A stretch of 10,913 nt of DNA from NCBI GenBank assembly GCA_026391515.1, contig JAPLEC010000416.1, positions 1-10,913 of the forward strand, in the 5' to 3' direction. The notes below the pieces were generated by a model, which was not told the origin of the DNA, searched no databases, and saw only the letters and a program-made list of their open reading frames with translations. The translations under genes and the position numbers were made by a program. This document shows, in pieces, positions 1 through 6,873 of the stretch. Position 1 is the first letter of the stretch. Each line of letters opens with the position of its first letter. Source of the DNA: Bacteroidia bacterium (lineage in GTDB: Bacteria; Bacteroidota; Bacteroidia; Bacteroidales; VadinHA17).

Positions 1-3
1 GTT

Positions 4-1083
4 CTAATTGGGTTTCTTAAAAAAGGCTGCAACAGGATAATGGTCGGAATACTTAACCTTCATTATTTCAAAATACCTGTTTTCCAAAGCATTATCATAA
101 AGAATGTAATCAATCCTGTTGGCAGGATATTTCCCTTTATAAGTAAATCCGGCTCCGTAACCTGAATTTACAAATGAATCCTTTAGTCCTTTACGGATCG
201 TTGTGTATGAATACGATACCGGCGTATCGTTAAAGTCGCCTGCAACAATTACAGGATAAGGCGATTTATTAATATATGTTCTTAATTCCTCTGCCTGCTG
301 TGCTCTTTTTACAAATCCCTGCTTTAAGCTTAGAGATAAGCTTTTCATCATATCGATGGTCTCCTGATCATCGGGTGACGTCATTTCCTCAAGAAAAGAA
401 CGCTCCATCCTTTTCAACCTGAATGATTGTAAATGGTTATTGAAAATCCTGAATGTATCTTTCTGAATGACAATATCAGTAAAAATTGAAAGACTTGATG
501 ATCCGTGATGTATAATCTGACCTCTCCTGATTATTGGATATTTACTGTAAGTCACTATTCCATAATAACGGTTTTTACCACTACCGACAACTTTCATGTG
601 TGAAAAATATTTCCCTCCAAGGATACTCTTTATTGCTGCATCCTTTTCATCAGGGTTGCCACTTACATAGAACTCCTGAAGAAAGATTATATCCGCCTGC
701 TGATCTTTAAGGAATGCAAGTATCCTTTTTTCCGAATTAGCACCTTGATTTTCAAAATAATTAAAGAGCCTCACGTTGTAGCTGATGACTTTAAATGTTC
801 CCTCTTTATTTCCAGTGGGTCTCCCGATCTTGATATAATTTGACAAATGTGTAAATCCAACAGCTATTACTACGACTGAAATAAGAGCTTCATATTTTAG
901 AAGTATTGCCCAGGTAATGGCCAGCAAGATATTTACCAGAAGAAGATACGGATAGGCAAGACCAAAAAAAGCCGGCAGAGCAAAATTTTCCGGACTTATG
1001 TGAACAGCCAGGTAGGCCAGTAGAAGGGCCACTGCAAACAGAATATTTACAGCCAGAAGTACCTTATAGATGAATTTTCTCAT
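4..1083 (-). CDS. Membrane-anchored endonuclease/exonuclease/phosphatase (EEP) family protein
   Basis: This 359-residue protein has three predicted N-terminal membrane segments (about residues 7-28, 36-60 and 65-80) followed by an EEP (DNase I-like) domain from about residue 96 to the end. The expected metal and catalytic motifs are present: SYNVR (N103), LQEF (E137), NNHLQS (H217), GDFND (D283, N285), RIDY (D325) and SDHYP (D347, H348). The fold is therefore probably an active metal-dependent phosphodiesterase or phosphatase, with the catalytic domain tethered to the inner membrane. The family hydrolyses substrates as different as DNA, phospholipid head groups and inositol phosphates, so the substrate cannot be named. 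The ATG lies 3 nt after the stop of the upstream rhomboid gene, so it is probably the last gene of that operon. The stop is TAG at 4-6 and the gene is complete. Confidence 0.9.
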   Translation of the reverse strand: MRKFIYKVLLAVNILFAVALLLAYLAVHISPENFALPAFFGLAYPYLLLVNILLAITWAILLKYEALISVVVIAVGFTHLSNYIKIGRPTGNKEGTFKVISYNVRLFNYFENQGANSEKRILAFLKDQQADIIFLQEFYVSGNPDEKDAAIKSILGGKYFSHMKVVGSGKNRYYGIVTYSKYPIIRRGQIIHHGSSSLSIFTDIVIQKDTFRIFNNHLQSFRLKRMERSFLEEMTSPDDQETIDMMKSLSLSLKQGFVKRAQQAEELRTYINKSPYPVIVAGDFNDTPVSYSYTTIRKGLKDSFVNSGYGAGFTYKGKYPANRIDYILYDNALENRYFEIMKVKYSDHYPVAAFFKKPN

Positions 1084-1086
1084 TGG

Positions 1087-1995
1087 TCAGTTTTTCTTCT
1101 GGCTCTCTTTAAAAAGTGTGTCTTTTTCCTCTTTAGTCAGGCTGTCATAACCACCTTTTGAAATTTTATCAAGGATTTGATTGATTTTTACCTGATGCTC
1201 AGCTTTTGTTTTCTTGTAATCATAATCTGTTTTCTTGTAATCATAATCCGAAGCAGTCTTTTTATATGTCACTTTCATTTTTCTACGCGGTTTAAAAAGT
1301 GTGGCAAAAAAATCAATTATGCTGTTAATCCCTTTGCCGATATCGCGTCCTTTCTTAATGTTAAGTGTAAAAAGGAACCCGAATAAAGCACCTCCGATAT
1401 GTGCCAGTTTTCCTCCGGAATTTGAAGAGAAGTCCAGAAATGATGTTACTACAAATATTGCAAGAGCTACATAAATGATTCTGATTCTGCCTATGAGAAA
1501 GAACTGTACAGAATAATTTGGAACATATGCCGCAATTGCTATAACCACCGCCATTACCGATGCTGATGCACCAATTGCGACAGATACTGGAATAACATCT
1601 CTGAATACAGGGAAGATATTAAAAGAAAGCACATACAAAACCGCACCGCTGATGCCTCCAAGAAGATAAACCGCGACAAGTTTCCTCTGGTCGAGATATT
1701 CCAGAAATATTCTTCCAAACCAGTAAAGCCACAGCATATTGAGCAAAATATGCCAGATATTCTTGTGGGTGAACATATAAGTTATTATTGTCCATGGCCT
1801 TACGAGCAAGGTCTTAAAGGATGCAGGTACAGCTAAGATATTCAGCACCTTCTCTGATATCTGTTGATTATTCAGCAGATAACCGACAATTGAGAAAATC
1901 GAAATAATCAGAAATACGGCGATATTTATATAAATTAACCTGATCAGATTATTTCCCTTATGAAAAGGATTTTTTATATCTTCCCAGATTCCCAT
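1087..1995 (-). CDS. Rhomboid family intramembrane serine protease with charged C-terminal tail
   Basis: This is a polytopic inner-membrane protease of 302 residues. Rhomboid landmarks are the HILLN motif (H82, N86, the oxyanion-side residues in GlpG), the catalytic serine in GASAS (S144), and the catalytic histidine in KLAHIGG (H199) of the last core helix. The usual GxSG is GxSA here. After the membrane core (to about residue 213) comes a roughly 90-residue cytosolic tail rich in Lys. The tail contains a duplicated DYDYKKT (residues 250-263) and ends in an ILDKISKGGYDSLTKEEKDTLF-type segment, which I recognise from other Bacteroidota rhomboids (probably DUF6576). The start was placed at ATG 1995, not the TTG at 1998, because the ATG overlaps the upstream stop as TGATG, implying translational coupling. 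The physiological substrate is unknown. Confidence 0.9.
   Translation of the reverse strand: MGIWEDIKNPFHKGNNLIRLIYINIAVFLIISIFSIVGYLLNNQQISEKVLNILAVPASFKTLLVRPWTIITYMFTHKNIWHILLNMLWLYWFGRIFLEYLDQRKLVAVYLLGGISGAVLYVLSFNIFPVFRDVIPVSVAIGASASVMAVVIAIAAYVPNYSVQFFLIGRIRIIYVALAIFVVTSFLDFSSNSGGKLAHIGGALFGFLFTLNIKKGRDIGKGINSIIDFFATLFKPRRKMKVTYKKTASDYDYKKTDYDYKKTKAEHQVKINQILDKISKGGYDSLTKEEKDTLFKESQKKN
1207..1248. repeat. Perfect 2 x 21-bp in-frame tandem repeat in the rhomboid tail
   Basis: Two identical, adjacent 21-bp units (1207-1227 and 1228-1248) lie inside the downstream rhomboid gene. Each encodes seven residues of the cytosolic tail, read as DYDYKKT repeated twice. The identity is exact at the DNA level, not only in protein, so the duplication is either recent or prone to copy-number change. 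A unit gained or lost would keep the reading frame. Confidence 0.9.
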
Positions 1996-2738
1996 CAATA
2001 AAGGGTTTTAGTAGTTTTACGCCAGTACCTGATAAGAAGATAGCCAAAAAGCATACCTCCCAGATGAGCAGCATGAGCGATATTGCTGCCACGTTGATAA
2101 AATGTAAGGACAAGTTCAATGACTCCGTAAATCAGTACAAAGTATTTAGCTTTTATCGGAATTGGAGGAAAGAGAAGCATAAGCTGAGTGTTCGGAAAAA
2201 GCACTCCAAATGCAAGAAGAATCCCAAAAACAGCACCAGAAGCCCCGATTGTAGGGGTACTTAAAAGATACTGAAGAGATTTCATTGTTTCATCTGCGTA
2301 CTCGTTTCCTGCCTGTAAGATAGAGGTACCTTCTTTTATTACTTTCTCAAGCTGTTCCGGTGTAAGCATGTTTGCCAGTTTTCTGTATTCGAATCCAATA
2401 ACTGTTTCATGCACCAGGATTGCTCCAAGTCCGCAAACCAGGTAGTAAATCAGGAATCGTTTCGGGCCCCAGACATTTTCAAGCACTATTCCGAAAATGA
2501 ATAAAGCATACATATTGAAAAATATATGCCAGAAATTGGCATGCATGAACATATGGCTGAGGATCTGATATGGTCTGAAGTTTTCTGACTTCGGAAAATA
2601 AAGCCCCAGCATACTGTTAAGATTTATGTCAAAAAACTTAAAACCAACCCAGTAGACTAAAAACATAACTGCGTTAATCAATATGATGTTTTTAACAACC
2701 GGGGGTAATCCTAAAATACTTTTGCCAAATCCGTTCAT
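1995..2738 (-). CDS. Rhomboid family intramembrane serine protease (first of a tandem pair)
   Basis: This is a 247-residue inner-membrane rhomboid protease. It shows HANFWHIFFN (H71 and N75, the loop-1/TM2 region), the canonical catalytic GASG (S167), and AHAAHLGGMLFG with catalytic H225. H222 is an additional nearby histidine. The Ser/His dyad is intact, so it should be active. An inserted hydrophilic segment of about 45 residues (115-160) sits between the early helices and the serine helix. The protein ends soon after the last core helix, without the long tail of its neighbour. It heads a rhomboid-rhomboid-EEP run: its TGA overlaps the ATG of the next gene by one base. The mutL stop lies 86 bp upstream. 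The two rhomboids differ in catalytic motif (GASG versus GASA) and tail, so they are probably specialised paralogues. Confidence 0.92.
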   Translation of the reverse strand: MNGFGKSILGLPPVVKNIILINAVMFLVYWVGFKFFDINLNSMLGLYFPKSENFRPYQILSHMFMHANFWHIFFNMYALFIFGIVLENVWGPKRFLIYYLVCGLGAILVHETVIGFEYRKLANMLTPEQLEKVIKEGTSILQAGNEYADETMKSLQYLLSTPTIGASGAVFGILLAFGVLFPNTQLMLLFPPIPIKAKYFVLIYGVIELVLTFYQRGSNIAHAAHLGGMLFGYLLIRYWRKTTKTLY

Positions 2739-2768
2739 CTTTAATTTAATGCGTTTACTGAAACCAGC

Positions 2769-2815
2769 AATTGTCGGGCCAATCTACTGTTTCTCTTTGA
2801 ATCCGACAATTTGTC
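2769..2815. promoter_or_regulatory. Inverted repeat and clustered GACAA/TTGTC boxes before the rhomboid pair
   Basis: The 86-bp gap between mutL and the first rhomboid contains a perfect 9-bp inverted repeat, AATTGTCGG at 2769-2777 and CCGACAATT at 2803-2811, separated by 25 bp. The right arm overlaps a second perfect palindrome, GACAATTTGTC (2805-2815). Three GACAA/TTGTC half-sites therefore fall within 47 bp. No T-tract follows on the minus strand, which argues against a simple intrinsic terminator. The site could be an operator for the rhomboid genes or an RNA stem in the mutL-rhomboid transcript. No regulator can be named. Confidence 0.4.
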
Positions 2816-2824
2816 ATTATAAAA

Positions 2825-4630
2825 TTATTTGAATTTTTTATCAAGCTCTTCGAGTGTAATTATGATTATTACAGGTTTGCCTTTGGGTGAATAATTTGGT
2901 GTTGGGCATGCAAACAATGCATCAAAAAGATCTTCCATCTCGCTTTGAACCAATGTTTTACCATAATGGATTGCTGATGCTCCAGCCATTGCCGAAGCAA
3001 GCTTCTCTCTTGCTGTGGTAGATGGATCAGCCTGAGTGCTCTTATATTCTTCAATCAAAATCTCAAGCATTTCGACCGGATCTGAAGAAGCTGAGTTTGA
3101 AGGACGTCCTTTAATAATGATTTTATTCTTTTCTTTAAACTGAAGTGTAAAGCCAAGTAATTTCAGATCATTTTCAATCTCTTTTAATGCATGATAATCT
3201 GCCGCATTTAGATCGACTGTAACAGGAAACAATTCAGCCTGGCTGACAGATCTGTTCTGGCTAAGGCATTCCAGAAATCTTTCATAGAGCACCCTTTCAT
3301 GTGCTCTTTTCTGATCAATTAGCATCAGACCTGATTTTACCGGGCAAACGATATACTTATTCTTTATCTGAAAAAATTTCCTCTTTGTTTCCCTGATTCT
3401 TTCCAGTTCGGGATTTTCATTTTCTTTCTCAAGCGTGGAATATAGTTTTTCCCAGTTTGCTGTATTTTCCCTTTCAAACCTCTCAATAAAATCCGGTCTG
3501 CGAAATGATGGTTCATCTTTATCAAAAGGGTTATAACGAGGGTTAACCTCAATTAAAGGTTGTTCCGGAATTATATCTTTTGAACTTCTGACAGGAATGT
3601 CTATTAATGCTTCATTCTCAAAATCAAGTGAAGGGACAATGTTGAAACGACCGAGTGCTTCACGAACTGAAGCCATAAGTATCTGCCAGATAGATCTTTC
3701 ATCTTCAAATTTAATTTCTGTTTTGGTAGGGTGGATATTAATATCAATTGAAGCCGGATCAGCTTCCATGAAGATGAAATAAGTAGGGATAACATCTGCC
3801 GGCAGTATGTTTTGATAAGCTTCAGCGACTGCCTTATGAAAATACGGGTGCTTCATGAAGCGGTTATTGACAAAGAAGAACTGTTCACCGTAGGTCCGGC
3901 GTGCACCCTCCGGCTTCCCGATAAAACCTTTTATAGAAATCAGGCTTGTCTCTGTTTCGAGTGTTATAAGATCCTGGTTAATCTGTTTTCCAAAAACTCC
4001 GACTATACGTTGTCTGTAATTTGAAGGTGGAAGATTATATATCTCATTATCATTATGATGAAGTGAAAACCTTATGTCGGGATGGGCAATTACAATCTTT
4101 TGAAATTCATTTATTATATGTCTCAGCTCTGTGTTATCAGATTTCAGAAATTTTCTTCGTGCAGGGATGTTGTAAAACAGGTTTTTGACCGAAAAGCTTG
4201 ATCCTTTCGGGCAGCTGCAGGGCTCCTGTGCTTCAACCCTGGAACCATTAATTAAAATAAGGGTTCCTGTTTCGCAATCTGTTTTCCGGGTTTTAAGTTC
4301 AACCATCGAGACTGCTGCTACTGAAGCTAATGCTTCACCGCGGAATCCCTTTGTAGTAATGGCAAAAAGATCTTTTGCCGATGATATCTTTGAAGTTGCA
4401 TGCCTCTCAAACGACAGTCTGGCATCGGTTTCTGACATGCCGCAACCATCATCATTTACCTGGATTAATGTTTTTCCTGAATCTTTTATTATTACTGAGA
4501 TATTCTTTCCCCCTGCATCAACAGAGTTTTCCATCAGCTCTTTCACAACAGAAGCAGGTCTTTGAATCACTTCCCCTGCAGCAATCTGGTTGGCGACTGA
4601 ATCAGGTAATAATTTTATTATATCCGGCAT
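2825..4630 (-). CDS. mutL: DNA mismatch repair protein MutL
   Basis: MutL is the ATP-dependent coordinator that couples MutS mismatch recognition to strand removal. The 601-residue product starts MPDIIKLLPDSVANQIAAGE. The GHKL ATPase signature is intact: KELMENSVDAG (E31, N35), NDDGCGM (D61, G62, G64) and TKGFRGEAL (94-101). The transducer domain follows (about 205-335), with NIHPTKTEIKF (298-308) carrying the conserved lysine. A low-complexity linker (about 340-410) leads to the C-terminal dimerisation domain (about 415-601). In that domain the endonuclease metal motifs look altered: DQHA reads DQKR (439-442), though E445 and E450 of the same motif are kept; the ACxxA motif reads ASAMA (545-549); and CPHGRP reads SPKGKP (581-586). 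ATG 4630 was preferred to the TTG at 4651, which lies inside a TAnnTTTG promoter element. Confidence 0.97.
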   Translation of the reverse strand: MPDIIKLLPDSVANQIAAGEVIQRPASVVKELMENSVDAGGKNISVIIKDSGKTLIQVNDDGCGMSETDARLSFERHATSKISSAKDLFAITTKGFRGEALASVAAVSMVELKTRKTDCETGTLILINGSRVEAQEPCSCPKGSSFSVKNLFYNIPARRKFLKSDNTELRHIINEFQKIVIAHPDIRFSLHHNDNEIYNLPPSNYRQRIVGVFGKQINQDLITLETETSLISIKGFIGKPEGARRTYGEQFFFVNNRFMKHPYFHKAVAEAYQNILPADVIPTYFIFMEADPASIDINIHPTKTEIKFEDERSIWQILMASVREALGRFNIVPSLDFENEALIDIPVRSSKDIIPEQPLIEVNPRYNPFDKDEPSFRRPDFIERFERENTANWEKLYSTLEKENENPELERIRETKRKFFQIKNKYIVCPVKSGLMLIDQKRAHERVLYERFLECLSQNRSVSQAELFPVTVDLNAADYHALKEIENDLKLLGFTLQFKEKNKIIIKGRPSNSASSDPVEMLEILIEEYKSTQADPSTTAREKLASAMAGASAIHYGKTLVQSEMEDLFDALFACPTPNYSPKGKPVIIIITLEELDKKFK

Positions 4631-4648
4631 CTCATTATTCTTCAGCCG

Positions 4649-4656
4649 CAAATATA
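4649..4656 (-). promoter_or_regulatory. Bacteroidota-type -7 promoter element for mutL
   Basis: On the minus strand the sequence reads TATATTTG, an exact match to the Bacteroidota sigma-ABfr -7 consensus TAnnTTTG. It ends 18 nt before the mutL ATG, giving a short leader. No clear TTTG -33 box was found about 20 nt upstream, but that box is often weak. The element overlaps the alternative TTG start and argues against it. Confidence 0.55.
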
Positions 4657-4725
4657 AAAATAATTGCTGTACTGCCTTTCCGGTACTAATATCAGATTAT
4701 ATGATTTAAGTTATTCCCAGATGAT

Positions 4726-4733
4726 TATCTTTG
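4726..4733 (+). promoter_or_regulatory. Bacteroidota-type -7 promoter element for the EEP lipoprotein gene
   Basis: TATCTTTG matches the TAnnTTTG consensus and ends 17 nt before ATG 4751. With the oppositely oriented element at 4649-4656 it makes a compact divergent promoter region of 120 bp. A -33 box is not obvious. The position supports starting the protein at 4751, since an ATG at 4721 would lie upstream of the element. Confidence 0.5.
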
Positions 4734-4750
4734 AGGAAAATTCAGCTGAA

Positions 4751-5617
4751 ATGAAAAGGGTGTTTTTATATTTTGTAATCATTCTCCTGGTTTTGTTTTG
4801 CGGTTGTTCGCACAATTCAAGGAAGAATGCAATAAAAGTAATGACACTGAATGTCAGGTATGATAATCCGGACGACAGCGTAAATGCATGGCCAAAGAGA
4901 GCAGCAATTGTGTGCAATTTTATAAAGAATGTGAAGCCTGATGTTCTTGGTATGCAGGAAGTTTTATTAAGTCAGTATGAAGTGCTGGATTCGGTTCTGA
5001 CAGATTACGCCTCAGTTGGAGTTGGAAGAACCGATGGTGCAAAAGGAGGCGAGATGAATCCGGTGTTTTTCAGAAAAGAGAAATTCGATATGACCAGGTC
5101 CAAAACTTTCTGGTTATCTGAAAATCCCGAAGTTCCTGGTTCGATGGCGTGGGGAGCCTCTCTGCCACGAATTGTTACATGGATGGAACTAGTCGAGAAA
5201 AACAACCATTTACATTTTTTCATCTTCAATACACATTTTGCACATGATTCTGATTCTGCACGAATTATGAGTTCAAAGCTGCTGCTGGAAAAAGTTGATA
5301 CTATCACTTCAGGCTTCCCTTTTATTATTACCGGCGATTTTAATATGCTTCCGACAAGCAAAGGTTATGAAATACTTACGGGTCCGGCAGAAAGCGTACC
5401 ACTGCTGAAGGATGCTTTTGTAATTTCTGACAAGAATCCGGGTGGCCCGGATTATACTTTCAATGGTTTTTCAGACAAACAGGGTGCAGGCAGAATAGAT
5501 TATATCTTTGTTAAGGACGGAATGAAAGTGCTGGACCACAGCACTTTAATAAAAAAAGAACACGGAATTTACATTTCAGACCACTGGCCTGTGGAGGCTC
5601 TGGTCTCACTTAAATAA
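4751..5617 (+). CDS. Endonuclease/exonuclease/phosphatase family lipoprotein
   Basis: This 288-residue exported protein is predicted to be a lipoprotein. Its N-terminus has a Lys-Arg pair, a hydrophobic core (residues 4-16) and cysteines at 17 and 19 (LVLFCGC), a loose lipobox typical of Bacteroidota. The rest is one EEP (DNase I-like) domain with the full catalytic set: MTLNVRYD (N34), MQEV (E70), FNTHF (H162), GDFN (D196, N198), RIDY (D250) and SDHWP (D276, H277). It resembles the secreted EEP-1 type hydrolases that sit in many Bacteroidota periplasms, but the substrate is unknown. ATG 4751 was chosen over upstream in-frame TTG 4664 and ATG 4721 because it gives a clean signal peptide and follows the -7 element. 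It is the only complete gene on the plus strand. The two EEP proteins in the window differ in anchor and are not close copies. Confidence 0.9.
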   Translation: MKRVFLYFVIILLVLFCGCSHNSRKNAIKVMTLNVRYDNPDDSVNAWPKRAAIVCNFIKNVKPDVLGMQEVLLSQYEVLDSVLTDYASVGVGRTDGAKGGEMNPVFFRKEKFDMTRSKTFWLSENPEVPGSMAWGASLPRIVTWMELVEKNNHLHFFIFNTHFAHDSDSARIMSSKLLLEKVDTITSGFPFIITGDFNMLPTSKGYEILTGPAESVPLLKDAFVISDKNPGGPDYTFNGFSDKQGAGRIDYIFVKDGMKVLDHSTLIKKEHGIYISDHWPVEALVSLK

Positions 5618-5624
5618 CTTTAAG
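5609..5624. other. Small inverted repeat spanning two convergent stop codons
   Basis: CTTAAA-TAAC-TTTAAG is a perfect 6-bp AT-rich inverted repeat covering the stop of the EEP lipoprotein (5615-5617) and the end of the last permease gene (stop 5620-5622). The convergent genes are only 2 bp apart, leaving no room for separate terminators. The stem is too weak to call a terminator with confidence. Confidence 0.3.
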
Positions 5625-6738
5625 CTGTTTTCCTGTAACGGCTTACTGCGAATGTTGTAAACACAATCGCAATCACTATCAGTGAATAAATATCCCTGGC
5701 GATATCGTGAATTGTAGATCCTTTGAGCATCACCATCCTGTTGATTCGCATAAGGTAAGCAAGTGGATTAATCACGTCTATTTTTTGCGCCCACAGAGGC
5801 ATACTCTCAAGCGGAGTAAATACGCCACTCATAAGGATAAATATGATCATAAAGAAGAAGGCTACAAACATGAATTGCTGCTGTGATGATGAAAAAGTCG
5901 AGATAAAAAGTGCAAGTCCCAGGACAGCCACCATAAAAATGGCAGAACAAAGGAACAGGAGGGCAATGCTTCCTTCAAAGGGAATATTAAATGCCAGCTT
6001 CCCAAGCACCAGTCCAAGGGCAAGATCAACCAATCCGATTAACAGAAAAGGAACCATTTTAGCAATGATGAAATGATACTTCCTGATAGGTGTGACATTT
6101 ATCTGTTCAATAGTACCAATCTCTTTTTCCCTCACCAGGTTAAGTCCGGCAAGCAGGAAACCTATAGCCGTGACGAGGATACCTAGGATCCCTGGTAACA
6201 TATAGTACTTATAATTAAGCATTTCGTTGTACCAGTATCTGTTTGTTATCTGAATTTGAGGAATGGACGCTGAAGCCTGTGTACCGACATTTTTTACAAG
6301 GATATTCATGTTATAATCGCGAATCACCCCATTAAGATAAGCCCATGATAGCTGAGCTGTTGCAGCATTAATTGCATTTGCAGAAACAAGTAACCTGCCG
6401 GGTCTGCCCGTTACGATATCTTTCCCGAAATCAGAAGGAATTTGAAGTATCAGATTGCATTTGTTGCTGTGAAGAAGATCATTTGCCTCTGTTTCAGAGA
6501 ATGTGAAATATTTGATTTTAAAGAATGTTGATCCCTCAAGCTGGCTTATCAATTCTCTCGACTCTGAAGACATATCCTTATCAATAATACATAAGTTGAT
6601 ATTCTTAATTTCGAACGTTACTGCAGGAACAAGAATAAGCATCTGAATGATAGGAACGCCGAAAATGGCTCTCCCGATAAACTTGTTCCGGAAGATCTTG
6701 ATGAATTCTTTTCTTATGAGATATAATCTAGTGCGCAT
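5620..6738 (-). CDS. ABC-2 type transporter permease (YbhR/YhhJ-like), last gene of the export operon
   Basis: This 372-residue inner-membrane permease has the ABC-2 exporter layout. One N-terminal helix (about 22-42) is followed by a large extracytoplasmic domain (43-178) and then a cluster of five helices (about 179-200, 226-249, 256-280, 287-307 and 350-367). The cytosolic motif LVREKEIGTIEQINVTP after the second helix is the coupling segment typical of the family. FSSSQQQFMF and SGVFTPLESMP in the later helices are also family hallmarks. It should pair with the other permease (6874-7983) as a heterodimer driven by the two ATPases, as YbhS/YbhR do. A 135-bp gap carrying two repeat elements separates it from the upstream permease. 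The gene is complete. Confidence 0.93.
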   Translation of the reverse strand: MRTRLYLIRKEFIKIFRNKFIGRAIFGVPIIQMLILVPAVTFEIKNINLCIIDKDMSSESRELISQLEGSTFFKIKYFTFSETEANDLLHSNKCNLILQIPSDFGKDIVTGRPGRLLVSANAINAATAQLSWAYLNGVIRDYNMNILVKNVGTQASASIPQIQITNRYWYNEMLNYKYYMLPGILGILVTAIGFLLAGLNLVREKEIGTIEQINVTPIRKYHFIIAKMVPFLLIGLVDLALGLVLGKLAFNIPFEGSIALLFLCSAIFMVAVLGLALFISTFSSSQQQFMFVAFFFMIIFILMSGVFTPLESMPLWAQKIDVINPLAYLMRINRMVMLKGSTIHDIARDIYSLIVIAIVFTTFAVSRYRKTA

Positions 6739-6767
6739 TTTTCTCTGTTATTTTCTTCGTTTTACCC

Positions 6768-6791
6768 ACCCCTTCCCCCTCCAAGGAGGGG
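6768..6791. repeat. GC-rich CACCCC-type palindromic repeat between the permease genes
   Basis: A C-rich run (CACCCCTTCCCC) leads into a perfect palindrome, CCCCTCCAAGGAGGGG at 6776-6791. The layout matches the reverse complement of the element ending at 8127: CACCCC, TTCC, then a CCCCTCC...GGAGGGG hairpin. I take them as members of one dispersed family. It lies in the untranslated gap after permease 6874-7983 and would form a stem in the operon mRNA. Confidence 0.7.
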
Positions 6792-6810
6792 ATTTAAATA
6801 TGCGACCTGG

Positions 6811-6842
6811 TCATTGCGAGGAGCGTAGCGACGAAGCAATCT
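6811..6842 (+). repeat. 32-bp dispersed repeat, copy 1
   Basis: This copy begins TCATTGCGAGGAGCG and ends CGACGAAGCAATCT. It differs from the copy at 10726-10757 by one base (T instead of A at 6826). The ends ATTGC/GCAAT are inverted. I recognise the unit as a repeat found many times over in bacterial, often Bacteroidota, genomes; when translated it gives the familiar spurious peptide CEERSDEAI. With 6768-6791 it accounts for about half of the 135-bp gap between the two permease genes; the rest (6739-6767, 6792-6810, 6843-6873) shows nothing I can identify. Confidence 0.85.
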
Positions 6843-6873
6843 TTTTACTTTTACAATTTACCTTTCTCCTTTC

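Noticed and set aside
1996..1998. TTG start one codon before the downstream rhomboid ATG
   Set aside because: ATG 1995 forms a standard TGATG overlap with the preceding stop, so the TTG is unnecessary.
4631..4651. Extended mutL start at TTG 4651
   Set aside because: The TTG is part of the minus-strand TATATTTG promoter element, the extra seven residues are not typical of MutL, and ATG 4630 gives the usual MutL N-terminus.
4185..4689. Long plus-strand frames opposite the start of mutL
   Set aside because: They are antisense shadows of the conserved ATPase domain and show no recognisable domain.
4664..4750. N-terminal extension of the plus-strand EEP protein from TTG 4664 or ATG 4721
   Set aside because: The extension would bury the lipoprotein signal peptide and include the predicted promoter element.
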